DNA from: Adiantum capillus-veneris | Taxonomy: Eukaryota > Streptophyta > Polypodiopsida > Polypodiales > Pteridaceae | Assembly (NCBI GenBank): GCA_014529385.2 | Contig: CM043958.1 | Span: 122,850,817-122,914,816 of the forward strand | Direction of reading: 5' to 3' | DNA length: 64,000 nucleotides | In this document: piece after piece, positions 11,581 to 21,740 of the stretch | Position numbering within the stretch: the stretch's first letter is position 1 | Layout: every line of letters begins with the position of its first letter | Made by a program: the position numbers and the translations under genes | Notes under the pieces: generated by a model | What the model was told of the DNA's origin: nothing | The model's input: only the letters and a program-made list of their open reading frames with translations | Database searches by the model: none

Positions 11581-11584
11581 TTAA

Positions 11585-12660
11585 AGTCGACAACCAGGCA
11601 ACCCATCTACCACGCATAGTATGTTCTATACACACTAATGGGTACAAAGAAGGAGGGAAAGATAACCTATCTGGGAGAACCTGAAGTACTCACACAAATA
11701 GCCTACCATGCTATCGGCATGGCAGACAATTTGCCACCTGCCCCAGATCAGAACACATGGATTGTGTCTGCCCAGCCATCCCCTTGAGCCACAAGATCCA
11801 CCAAAAGAAATTACAAATCTGATGAAGAATTTGTCGAGAGCTCTCCAGAAGGGCATAGCACCGAAAGCTCAAACAACAAGGAAAGAAGAGCTCGCATTGC
11901 AGAGATGAAAAGAAAAGCAGTGGTCGCGTATCAAGAGGAGCCTCAACAGAAGAAATCCAGGTTTGAAAGGGAGAAGCACCTTATGAACAAACCGCCAAGC
12001 TGCAGGAGAGGACCCTGTAAAGTGGGTTTCTAAAGAAGTAAAAGGACCAAGAAGAAAGCACCCTGCTAGGAAAGAGGTTGAAGACCCCACAAAATTTTTG
12101 GAACACATGTACATTGAAGTAGAGGCATTAAAGCTGAAAGAAGATCAAGAAACAGAAAGAAAAGCTAGAAAAGATTCATCAGAGCAAGAAAAACAAGTTG
12201 AGGTGACAAGCCAAGGTGAGACTTAGTATGAACAAAGTAATATGTCTCCCCGACCATCTTCACCTGCTACTACAAAACAACACGACCACCCCATGCCAAC
12301 CCCTCCACCATCACCAATAGATAGACCTAAAGAGGGCGCGCCAACCAAAGAAAAGGAGCCTGAACCACAAGAGGCAGTAGATTCTGCACAACAGGCAACA
12401 ACTACTTCTGGCCAAGCTAAGGAAAAAGAACCAGAGCCGGAAAGGGCAAGTCCTGAACCACAGGACACCACAAGGTTTGAACAACCAAAGGCAGAGGAAA
12501 CCCCATCTACCACCACCCAACAAGAAACGGTTGAGGCATCCATGAAGCCTCAAGCAGACAAAGTAGAAGAGGCTCAAGCACAACCTCAAGGGGAGGAACA
12601 AACAACCGCCACAACTACCAAGAGAATCACAAGAGACTGCCGAAACGTCTAGGCAGCTCA
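11585..12660 (+). pseudogene. Element G unknown ORF, fragment 3 (low-complexity, Pro/Glu/Gln-rich)
   Basis: Broken plus-strand coding sequence. The first part reads LGEPEVLTQIAYHAIGMADN after one in-frame stop. It is followed by basic stretches (ARIAEMKRKAVVAYQEE) and, at 12242-12652, a 136-codon stretch made almost entirely of Pro, Glu, Gln, Thr and Lys, probably a disordered linker. Stops and frameshifts divide it into several frames. No enzyme motif is seen. Confidence 0.45.
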
Positions 12661-12734
12661 CAAACCCTGAAGATTGGCATACAAATGATAAGGTGATTCT
12701 CTAAGTTAATGAATATGCAAAGCAAATATAGGAG

Positions 12735-13166
12735 ATGACAGAAAAATTACAATCAGCAGCACTTAGCCGCATCACAAAGGCTAGAGAATTGGAGATGGTG
12801 ACCGACGCTCTCCAAGGCGAGTTAGAGGACATATTAAATGTCATCACTGATTTTCAAAAAAAAGTCCAAGAGTTAAAAGTTGAAGCTGAACAACACCAGC
12901 TAGCCCAAGAAAAACAGCAAAAGGAAATGGAAGAGTTAGGCGAACTTCTCATGAAGTTAAAAGATACCTGCAGAACCAAAGACGAACAGCTGACAGAGGT
13001 TACTAACAAACTGTTAACTACAACTCTATCAGTTCAAAAGATTCAAGTACAACTAGATGTAGCCAACACCTTGCAATATTCAGAGCAGAGGATCAACGAT
13101 CATGCAACCTTTTTGTCTACAGATAAGAGAAAATCCCGCAGTTTCCTCGGTCAAAGGAACATATGA
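12735..13166 (+). pseudogene. Element G coiled-coil segment
   Basis: A plus-strand frame of 143 codons, dominated by heptad-like Leu/Lys/Glu spacing (e.g. VQELKVEAEQHQLAQEKQQ, then LGELLMKLKDTCRTKDEQL), so a long coiled coil is likely. It is out of frame with its neighbours on both sides. The family is unknown. The position close to the 3' LTR resembles the extra ORF of some plant LTR elements. Confidence 0.5.
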
Positions 13167-13251
13167 AGTGTACAAAGCAGTAGATAATAAGAATAAAGAT
13201 CTCGAGCTAGAGCTAAAGCTGGAGTAATCACAACGCAGAGACCTTGCATTA

Positions 13252-13563
13252 ATGCGGGTACAAAGAGAAGAAGAGCTGCTCAAGGAAATACCCGAGCCGA
13301 AGATAGTCAACCAGTTGCTGCGAGATAGACAACAAGCGTTTTACACAGGGTTCTTCACTTGGCGAACGAAGATTTTTGGGCCAGTGATCAGCAACATGAC
13401 TTCAAAATTCGTAGGCTACTCCACTGTTGAGCTAAAGAACAAGGTAACTATGCAATTTTTGCAGGTTCCAGACAAAGAGAGAAAGATCAGATATGAAAAG
13501 GCTCTACATGCACTTAAAGACCACCTCGCCAGTTGTCAACCCGAAGATTATTTCAGCCCATAA
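13252..13563 (+). pseudogene. Element G ORF C-terminal segment
   Basis: A 103-codon plus frame beginning in a charged helix and ending QPEDYFSP, followed by a stop at 13561. It lies just upstream of a GGAGGGGGGAA purine tract and the LTR start at 13601, so it is the last coding piece of the element. It has conserved-looking aromatic residues (YTGFFTWRTKIFGPV) but no recognised domain. Confidence 0.5.
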
Positions 13564-13589
13564 GTGTCAAGGGATGGCACAGGCGATCA

Positions 13590-13600
13590 GGAGGGGGGAA
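13590..13600 (+). other. Polypurine tract of element G
   Basis: GGAGGGGGGAA lies immediately before TGTTAGCAGC, the textbook layout of a purine tract followed by a 3' LTR on the plus strand. Confidence 0.65.
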
Positions 13601-14998
13601 TGTTAGCAGCAAGCTAACTTGGATACTGTTGTCTGGAGCTCTCATTGTAAAAACATTTATTATTTTGATGATTCGGGAATATCGTAACTCCTATTTTTTG
13701 GATAAACCTTGTAATTGATGAGGCGGGGCTACATATCAACCTGTCTTTATCTAGTTGTAGTTAGAGCTCCCAGATTATTAGTTTTGACCACCGAAAACCT
13801 TGGCGAAGGTATAAAAGCCAATTTTTGTAAGTTATTTTTCAAGTTTTGGATACTGAAATACACAACGTGAGCTAACGGCGCTCAGTTCTCTCCTTCTCGC
13901 GCTTCTTACTTCCTCCCCGATTGCCAGATTGTAGTCGCGTCTGTTGTGTTGCAATCGCAGGTAAAAGCTCTACGCATTGGCGTAAGCATTTCACAGTATT
14001 TCGTAGCTTTTGGCGTTGCTGACCCACATCCTAATTTCATCATAAGTAGGAATTTAAGCTTCTAAATCAAAAACTAAGTATAGGTGGATATTGGGGCATC
14101 ATTGCTAAGTCTTTAGATGCATTCTGGGTCGAAAACGACTAGGTAAAAAATCCACTGCTGTTAATAATCGCGATTTTTGCACTTGACCTAAAGTGGAATT
14201 TGAGACCATAAGCATGTGTGCTTAGGTCTTATAAACATTTCTTAGAAGTTTTGTTACGTTTATATGTCATTTGATGCTGTAACGGATGTAATTTGTTTGC
14301 CGATGAGCGATTGGCTTTTGGTGATTTCAGTCACTTGAGTGTAGCTTGAGTTAGATGCGAATTGTTTGTTGCGAATTGTTTTGTTACGTTTATATGTCAT
14401 TTGATGCTGTAACGGATGTGATTTGTTTGTCGATGAGCGATTGGCTTTTGGTGATTTCAGTCACTTGAGTGTAGCTTGAGTTAGATGTGAATTGTTTGTT
14501 GTTTTCCAAGAGATTGACAACCTCTTGTAGCCTCTATGCACTAGTCAAGTTAGCTTCGTCCCATGGATTAATAATTTAATGATGGTTCTTGCTAAATCTG
14601 CAATAAGATAGGAGTGAGGTTAAACACCTGTCCCACAATTCTGGTAGATTTGATTTTCATTGTTGCATATGACTGCATCAGTGGGAATGCTATATCTATC
14701 ACTGGTTCTATGCACAAGGTGCATGCGCTACATACAATGTTTTTTTTTCTGTAGCAGACATGCATGGCATGACTATCAGGCAGCTAGTTCATGTGATAAC
14801 ATGACTAGATTGATTTGTGCTTGTCAGACATATATCTTATCAATATGCAAGGATATTTTGGTAAAAGAAACCCTAGTATGATTAGTTTTCTTGAGCCTTG
14901 AGAATTTTCCTCTTCTTTCAATGGAAAGATATGATCTTTGTAATGATCTAGTTGTGAATAAGGCTCCAGCTTAAGAGGATCTCTCGCTTAGTCTATAG
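13601..14998 (+). repeat. 3' LTR of element G (start seen, end not placed)
   Basis: Starts TGTTAGCAGC right after a purine tract. A TATA-like GGTATAAAAGCC at about 13810 and a downstream C/T-rich block fit an LTR promoter. It contains a 130-base tandem duplication (14248-14507) and a copy of the AATAATC palindrome (14163). The copia element inserted at 14999 and the LTR end could not be located; it may lie beyond 20461. Confidence 0.5.
14248..14507. repeat. Tandem duplication, two 130-base copies
   Basis: The block starting GTTTTGTTACGTTTATATG at 14248 is repeated at 14378 with only a few differences. Confidence 0.85.
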
Positions 14999-15082
14999 TG
15001 TTAGGAAATAAGACGTAGCTAAATAGATAATTGAGTAGATTACTTAATGGAGAGAGACAAATTTACATACACAAGATTATAG

Positions 15083-15125
<43 letters not shown>

Positions 15126-15698
15126 CAAGATATACGTGGTTCACCCAATGTGGGCTACGTCCACGGGAAAGTAGCCACTCAATGGCTTTAGTACTTCAAA
15201 ACAAGAAGTAGTTTACAAAGGGATTATACCCTTAATGGAGCTCCCGCCTTGCTTCACTCTCACCACCTCACGCTCACCTTGTTGCATCAACTTCACACAC
15301 TATGAAATGTGTGTAGAAATGGCCTCCTTTTATAGGCCACTGAGGGTTGCCCTCTCTTATGAGAGACAGCCATGTGTAACCGCCCTTGTGTGAATAAGTC
15401 CAAATCGGACCCTCCAATCCGCCCATGTGTGGCCTCCCTTGAGAAGACAAGTCCGATTTTGACTTCGGGCACCGGCGATTGCCATACCGGCCACCGGCCA
15501 ACCGACGGTTGTTTTTTGACCACTTTTTGACCGCCGTCCGGCCATAATATTCCGGCGAGGTTTTTGACGGTGAAAATTTTGGTTTCCGGTGAGTGATTTA
15601 CCTTCACGCACGATGGCTTCTCCTCATAGTGGGGGCCTTACAAATGTACGCTTTTACCACAGAAAATTACAAGGGTAAATCAGGCTCCATATTTAACA
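14999..15698 (-). repeat. Copia 3' LTR
   Basis: 700 bases, TGTTAGGAAATA...TTTAACA on the plus strand, the direct repeat of 19711-20456, with a (GA)n run at 15085-15121. It lies next to the purine tract. Confidence 0.93.
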
Positions 15699-15711
15699 AT
15701 CTCCCACTTGG
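15699..15711 (-). other. Copia polypurine tract
   Basis: On the minus strand CCAAGTGGGAGAT precedes the 3' LTR directly, a sequence typical of plant copia elements. Confidence 0.8.
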
Positions 15712-15758
15712 AGACTGATCTCCAAACCAAACCTGTGACTGCTTTCCATCTTGGCTTC

Positions 15759-16640
15759 TTATCCTTGAATGCCGATTGAAGATGAGCAAAAGCTCAACTT
15801 CTCCTTGTTGACCACCTTTGTAAACATGTATACAGGATTTTCACTTGTATGCACCTTTCCTAGCTTTAGCTGTCCCTCTTCCAAAAGAGTGCGTATGAAG
15901 TGATATCTCACCTCAATGTGCTTTGTCCTTGAATGAAAGGCTGAGTTCTTCACAAGATGGATAGCGCTTTGGCTATCACTGTTCAAGACACAATTGTCTT
16001 GTTTGAATCCAAGCTCTTCTAAGAATCTGTGAAGCCACAGAATTTCTTTGCTTGCCTCCGTCATTGCTACATACTCTGCTTCCGTGGTAGAAAGTGAGAC
16101 CACTTTTTGCAGCTTTGAAGCCCAGCTTACTGCTGTGCCTCCAACCGTGAACACATAGCCAGTAGTGCTCCTTCGAGTATCTTTGTCACCTGCCATATCT
16201 GCATCAGCATACCCTTCTAGAAAAATATCATTTCCTCCAAAATACAAAGCATTTGTTGTTGTCCCTTTTATATACCTAAGTATCCACTTCACAGCTTGCC
16301 AATGCTCTTTACCTGGGTTGTCCATGAACCTACTCACAACTCCCACTGCATGTGCAATGTCTGGCCTTGTCCAGACCATAGCATACATTAGAGAACCTAC
16401 CGCTGCAGCATATGGAACTTTAGACATATAGGCTATCTCCTCTTGTGTCTTTGGACATATATCCTTCAGTAGTTTAAAATGACCAGCCAAAGGTGTAGAA
16501 ACTGGTTTTTTATTTTTCATTGCAAACCTTTCTAGTACCTTCTTGATGTAATCTTCTTGAGATAGCTTTGTTGTCTTAATCGTCCTGTCCCTTGATATTT
16601 TCATACCAAGTATCCTCTTTGCAGCACTTAAATCTTTCAT
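15759..16640 (-). pseudogene. Copia RT C-terminus and RNase H
   Basis: A minus-strand frame of 293 codons. It begins in the RT thumb (SAAKRILGMKISRD), passes AAVGSLMYAMVWTRPDIAHAV near residue 80, and contains RNase H with YADADMAGD, the STTEAEYVAMTEA box and LNSDSQSAIHLVKN. The final HFIRTLLEEGQLKLGKV segment is the usual copia C-terminus. Length and order match the family. It is separated from the RT palm only by a TAG at 16683-16685. Confidence 0.92.
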
Positions 16641-16682
16641 TGAAAAAGATTTAGACAGCTCCTCTTTTAGGTCTTTGATGTC

Positions 16683-17087
16683 CTACATGTTAGCACTTGC
16701 AATCAACATGTCATCAACATATAACATTAGGATGATGAATTTCCCATCTCCCAAATTCTTTGTGTAGAGGCAGTGATCCGAGTTGCATCTTGTGAATCCA
16801 TGATCCAACATCCATCGATCAAATTTCAAGTACCATTGTCTTGATGCTTGCTTTAAACCATACAAGATCTTCTTTAATCTGCAAACCATTTTCTCCTTAC
16901 CTTTTACTTCATACCCCTTTGGTTGAAGCATGTAGATTTCCTCCTCTAAGTCACTGTGAGGGAATGCCGTATTTACATCCATTTGCTCGAGATTTAAATC
17001 ATGAGCAGCCACAAGGCTTAAGACAAGCCTAATTGAGTTCATTTTTACAACAGGAGAAAATATTTCATTGAAGTCAATACCTTTCTT
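16683..17087 (-). pseudogene. Copia RT palm
   Basis: Carries the RT catalytic motifs: MDVNTAFPHSDLEEEIYM, LKKILYGLKQASRQWY and the YVDD box (LMLYVDDMLIA). It is the middle of the polyprotein. The upstream TAA at 17088-17090 falls within VVKGFS-stop-KKGIDFNEIF, where Gln is usual, and the TAG at 16683-16685 follows ASANM, where Gln or Lys is usual. Confidence 0.93.
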
Positions 17088-18310
17088 TTAAGAAAACCCT
17101 TTTACCACAAGCCTAGACTTGTACCTTTTCTTCCCACCTTCTTCTTCCTTCAGCTGGTACACCCATTTGTTTTGAAGTGCCCGCTTACCTTTAGGCAGCT
17201 CAACCAACTCCCATGTTTGGTTGCGATGTAGTGAGTCCATCTCCACTTGCATGCTCTTCGTCCATTCTTCTTTGGGTTCATGTTGCATAGCTTCTTCGTA
17301 TGATTCTGGCTCTCTAGAATCTGAGATCAAGAGATGGTTGAAGGAAGGAACAAAACTTTCTGGAGTTCTACTTGCTCTTGTAGATCTTCGGGGAATAGGT
17401 TGAGGCTCCTCATTTGGTTGACGTTGTTGCACATTGTCACCGTTTGCAGTCCTTGAGTCTTCAGCGTCCTCAAGCTCCATGTACTCATCACCTGTTTCTT
17501 TTGTTTGTTTTCTTTCCAAGTAATATTTGTACATATTTTGTTCGTTAAAAATTACATCCCTACTCCTTAAGATTTTACCATCTTCAGGATTCCATAGGTG
17601 ATACCCAAAGTCACCTTCTCCATAGCCAATGAAGAAACACTTTTTGGACTTTGCATCTAACTTTGATCTTAGGCTTCTATCTATGTGCATGAAAGCCTCA
17701 CACCCAAACACTTTGAGAAATGCATAATTCACCGGTTTACCTGTCCATGCCTCTTTTGGAACTCCCCCATCCAATGCCGTCGAGGGTGACCGATTGATTA
17801 AGTACACAAACATACTTACAGCTTCCACCCAAAGCTCAAGCGGTAGGCCTGCATGTAGCCGCATGCTTCGTGCTCGCTCCATGATTGTCCTGTTCATCCT
17901 TTCCGAAATCCCATTTTTTTGAGGTGTCCTTGGGGTTGTCCTTTGTCTCCGAATGCCATTGCTAGCACAAAATTTTTCAAAAGCTTGGTTGCAATATTCG
18001 CCTCCATTGTCGGATCTGAGGCATTTAACCTTGGTACCTGTTTCATTCTCCACAAAGGCTTTCCACCTTTGAAATATGAAAAATACATCGGATTTATTTG
18101 TCATGACATAAACCCATGTTTTTCTAGTCACATCGTCTATGAATGTTACATAGTACAATGAGCCACCAAGTGATGGTGTACTTGCAGGACCCCCAAACAT
18201 CAGAATGAACCAACTCAAGTTTTTGTATTTTTTCTTTCATTTCCTAATTTTTGAAATTTTACCCTCTTTTGTTTACCATAAACAAAATCTTCACAGAACT
18301 CTAAGTCCAC
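17088..18310 (-). pseudogene. Copia integrase core and RT N-terminus
   Basis: The 18218-17088 frame gives the integrase D,D,E residues in FIDDVTRKTWVY, CLRSDNGGEY and KNGISERMNRT, then the copia post-core segment KVFGCEAFMHI, a variable linker (YMELEDAEDSRTANGDNVQQ) and the start of RT (LPKGKRALQNKWVYQLKEEE). A broken joint at 18220-18310 (frameshifts) links it to the zinc-binding domain upstream. Integrase inserts the cDNA and RT makes it; both are inactive here. Confidence 0.92.
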
Positions 18311-18315
18311 TTCTT

Positions 18316-18849
18316 TCAAACCTGGTAGAAGCTTCTTCGAAGGATTTGCATTCCTTTGGCACTCATATGCCCAAGCCGGTAGTGCCACACCTCACTGTCA
18401 ACTTCTGTAGTTGCTGCACAAGCTGAAGGCTGCATGCTGATCGTACACAAGTAAAGTGTACCGACCTTTTCTCCCTTGGCAACCACCAAAGATCCCTTTG
18501 AGATCTTCCACCGTTTGTTTCCGAATGCAATGTTGTGACCTTCATCGTCCAATTGTCCTGTAGAGATCAAATTTTTCCGAAGATAAGGAACATGCCTAAC
18601 ATCTTTAAGCTTCCATTCATTTCCGTTAGCAGTTTTGACAGAAACTGTACCTTTGCCGACAATCTCACAAGCTTCATCATCTCCCAAGTATACATACCCA
18701 AAATTACCTTTGGTGTAATCTTGGAAATGTTGCCTGTGTGGTGTCGCATGGAATGAAGCCCCGGAATCTACTATCCAGGAATTAGACACATTGTCTAATG
18801 AGAGAATTAGAGCATCTTGCTCTACTTTACCTACCACATTGGCCTCCAA
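18316..18849 (-). pseudogene. Copia protease and gag-pre-integrase domain
   Basis: A minus frame of 177 codons with the aspartic protease site WIVDSGASFHATPHR and, at the end, the gag-pre-integrase motif VWHYRLGHMSAKGMQIL, whose His residues begin the integrase zinc finger. It ends at a stop at 18316-18318 just before the zinc-finger cysteines. Confidence 0.9.
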
Positions 18850-19646
18850 TGTTGGCTTGTTGTCTTGAGACTTTGTCTCCTTCTTCTTCTTGGACTAGCA
18901 ATCCTTCTTGACGTGGCCCTTCTTGCCGCAATTCCAACATTCAAGAACTGACTTTGTGCATGACTTGCTCCGCCTGAGCGATCACAACCCTTTTGGTTTT
19001 TGAACCTCTCCTTAGGCCTTCCTATTGTTTCCACTGACAATGCAACACTCGATGATTCTCCTGTGCTTCTCTTTTGTATTTCCTCACTTAGGAGAAAACC
19101 CACAACATCATCAAACTTAAGAGTATTTGTGCCAGAAATAGAATTACTTACAGCCATCATAAGGCTGTCCCAACTATCCGGTAGAGATGATAGTATAAGG
19201 AGAGCTCGCACTTCGTCATCAAAGTTGATTTTCATCGATCGAAGTTGACTTATGTTTGTGTTAAAGTCATTTAGGTGTTCTACAACTGAACCATTCTCTG
19301 CCATCTTGAGATTGAACAAGCGCTTCATAAGAAATACCTTATTGGATGCCGATGGTTTCTCGTAGAAGTCGTCAAGTGACTTCATCAAGTCCTCCGTGGT
19401 CTTCATCTCCGAAACATTGAAGGCCACCATTGAAGCTAAGCTTAACCGGATTGTTCCCAGTGCCTTTCGATCAAGGACAATCCATGCTTCATCTGCCATC
19501 GTTGCGGGCTTCTTTGCAAGACCGCCTAGTGGCAAATAGAGGTCCTTCTGGTAGAGATAGTCTTCAATCTGCATCTTCCAATGTTGGTAGTTTTTGCCAT
19601 TGAACTTCTCAATCTTGATCTTCCCTTCCTCCGCCATAACTTCCAC
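18831..19646 (-). pseudogene. Copia gag
   Basis: Starts MEVMAEEGKIKIEKFNGKNY, the common copia gag opening, and keeps the UBN2-type capsid domain through DSLMMAVSNSISG and DVVGFLLSEEIQ. The zinc knuckle (CWNCGKKGHVKKDC, about 18940-18898) is read in another frame, so a frameshift lies near 18960. A TAG at 18895-18897 follows the last knuckle Cys. The protein would have formed the virus-like particle and bound the RNA. Confidence 0.9.
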
Positions 19647-19696
19647 TCAATTCGAGGAATCCTTTCCTTGAGATAATTTAGCTACGAGCAAACCTT

Positions 19697-19708
19697 GCTC
19701 TGATACCA
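19697..19708 (-). other. Copia primer-binding site (initiator Met tRNA)
   Basis: On the minus strand TGGTATCAGAGC begins two bases after the 5' LTR. This is the well-known complement to the 3' end of plant initiator Met tRNA. Confidence 0.93.
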
Positions 19709-19710
19709 GT

Positions 19711-19801
19711 TGTTAGGAAATAAAACATAGCTAAATAGATAATTGAATAGATTACTTAATGGAGAGAGACAAATTTACATACACAAGATTATAGAGTAGA
19801 G

Positions 19802-19846
<45 letters not shown>

Positions 19847-20456
19847 CAAGATATACGTGGTTCACCCAATGTGGGCTACGTCCATGGGAAAGCAGCCACT
19901 CAATGGCTTTAGTACTTCAAAACAAGAAGTAGTTTACAAAGGGATTATACCCTTAATGGAGCTCCCGCCTTGCTTCACTCTCACCACCTCACACTCACCT
20001 TGTTGCATCAACTTCGCACACTATGAAATGTGTGTAGAAATGGCCTCCTCTTATAGGCCAAAAGGGTTGCCCTCTCTTATGAGAGGCAGCCATGTGTAGC
20101 CGCCCTTGTGTGAATAAGTCCAAATCGGACCCTCCAATCCGCCCATGTGTGGCCGCCCTTGAGAAGACAAGTCCGCTTTTGAATTCAGCCACCGGCCATT
20201 GACTTCCGACCACCGGCCATTGACTACGAGCCACCGGCCAACCGACGGTTGTTTTCCGACCACTTTCCGGCCGCCGTGTGGCCATAATATTCCGGCGAAA
20301 AGGAATATTCCGGCGAGGTTTTTGACTGTGAAAATTTCGGTTTCCGGTGAGTGATTTACCTTCACGTACGATGGCTTCTCCTCATAATGGGGGCCTTACA
20401 AATGTGCGCTTTTACCACAGAAAATTACAAGGATAAATCAGGCTCCATATTTAACA
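19711..20456 (-). repeat. Copia 5' LTR
   Basis: 746 bases, the direct repeat of 14999-15698. It is longer by a GTAGAGA-type insertion near 19800, an extra copy of a CCACCGGCCATTGACT-like block near 20190-20240 and a repeated AATATTCCGGCGA segment near 20287-20315. Confidence 0.93.
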
Positions 20457-21030
20457 TATAGAACCAGTTTGTCTGCAGGAGCACCATTTTTTTGGTACAA
20501 CCCAACTTGTGACAAATCACTCAACAAGTGTTGGTGGTCACTTGTGGGACCCTTCACACTTCTGATTTCAAGAAAACAAGTTCTAAATTTTCAAGTAGTA
20601 GAAGTTCACCTCACTATGCCACTCTGCTTACAATCACTGTTGGTAGCAAGTAGCTTATGATGGTACCTATCTACCTAGTGGTTTAAGGAGTTTAATTTTA
20701 GAATTTGACCAAGGGTTTCAGGTTGCCAAGACAAGACCAAGAGTTCTTGGACCAAGATTTCGGTTGCGCAATAATTTTGCACAACTTGTTTTGATGCACG
20801 CGACATAGCCATGCATAGCTTCATGATAGCAGTAATGGGAAGGATTAGAGGTTAGTGTACCAGGCGCCTCCTTTGATAAAATTTCCTTATCCTTGTTAAT
20901 TTTCCTATGATGGACAACCACCATTATCTCTCCTTCAATAAAGAATTTTGGCACCAAATTAAGGGCACTGCAATGGGGTCTAACTTTGTGGTTGTGTATG
21001 CATGCCTCTTCCTTTTCTTTTTAGGAAGGC
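20457..21030. other. Non-coding stretch
   Basis: Starts with the copia target duplication (TATAG, 20457-20461). No coding region, repeat or RNA gene could be supported. Part of it may be the rest of element G or the 5' side of the Penelope-like relic. Confidence 0.4.
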
Positions 21031-21690
21031 ATGAATTTCCTATCTTGTCCTTCCCTTCTCTACTCCAAGAGATTTGTAGATGATGCCTTTGGAATTTGGG
21101 ATGGTCCTATTTCTAGCTTAAGTGAGCTCTTCCAAGAGTATGGGCACCCTCTCCAAGCACATATCAAAATTTCTCTTTCAATCTCCTCTCAAGAAGCTTT
21201 TATTATGGACATTCATTTCTTCAAAGGTCCCTCTTTTGCTGCTTCTGGGATCGTTGATACCTATTGCCACCAAAAAAATCTTAATTCCTACAACTATATC
21301 CCTTGGCAATCATGGCACTGTACACACCAAAATATTGCTTTTATTCTCTCATAGCTTAAGAGGTACGTTATAAGGGAAAGCTCTCTTTCGGGCTTTATCT
21401 CTATTCGTAACCTTTTCTTTGCTAGGATAAGAGCAAAGGGATATCCCTTCCCCCTTTTGGAAGCTTGCTTTCTCTACCTCTCCTACTGAGACTCCCTCTT
21501 CTCCATAAGTTGTCTAAAACCAAACCTTCACCGACCATCGTCAAAATTCCTTTATCACCTCTAATCCGCAATCTCAACTTATCTCGTTCCATTAACAAAC
21601 CCCTCACTAAACTTCTTAAATCTAACACCAACCTTGCACACTTACCAAGACCTTTGATCTATTGGTTGAATGCGCCCAGTCTTGGCACTG
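21031..21690 (+). pseudogene. Penelope-like reverse transcriptase relic (C-terminal part)
   Basis: The plus frame reads the RT motif RFVDDAFGIWDG near residue 14, then SSQEAFIMDIHFFKGP (the 'FLD' strand after the palm) and TYCHQKNLNSYNYIPWQS. In the same frame, after a TAG at 21352-21354, it continues with LKRYVIRESSLSGFISIRNL and FARIRAKGYPF. A frameshift near 21490 leads to PRPLIYWLNAPSLGTVL. This series (VDD…LD…thumb with RxYPxxLL-type helix…RPLxxWxxAPxLxxLL) is the pattern of Penelope-like elements rather than LTR or LINE RTs. The N-terminus is missing and no GIY-YIG endonuclease was recognised downstream. The assignment rests on motif recall without a database search. Confidence 0.6.
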
Positions 21691-21697
21691 TTCTCTC

Positions 21698-21700
<3 letters not shown>

Positions 21701-21737
<37 letters not shown>

Positions 21738-21740
21738 CCC
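21701..21740. repeat. Poly-C tract
   Basis: Thirty-four consecutive C, one T, then five C, directly after the Penelope-like coding relic. Other C/G homopolymers lie at 37231-37250 and 40369-40384. Confidence 0.95.

Larger units (their letters stand above)
14999..20456 (-). mobile_element. Complete Ty1/copia LTR retrotransposon, decayed
   Basis: Two TGTTA...TAACA direct repeats (14999-15698 and 19711-20456) are flanked by the five-base duplication TATAG (14994-14998 and 20457-20461). On the minus strand the order is 5' LTR, initiator-Met tRNA primer site, gag, protease, integrase, RT, RNase H, purine tract, 3' LTR, which is the copia order. Three in-frame stops and several frameshifts break the polyprotein. 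It is inserted in the LTR region of element G. Confidence 0.93.

Noticed and set aside
12311-12661. Cys/Leu-rich minus-strand frames overlapping the Pro/Glu-rich ORF
   Set aside because: They mirror the plus-strand low-complexity coding sequence in another frame.
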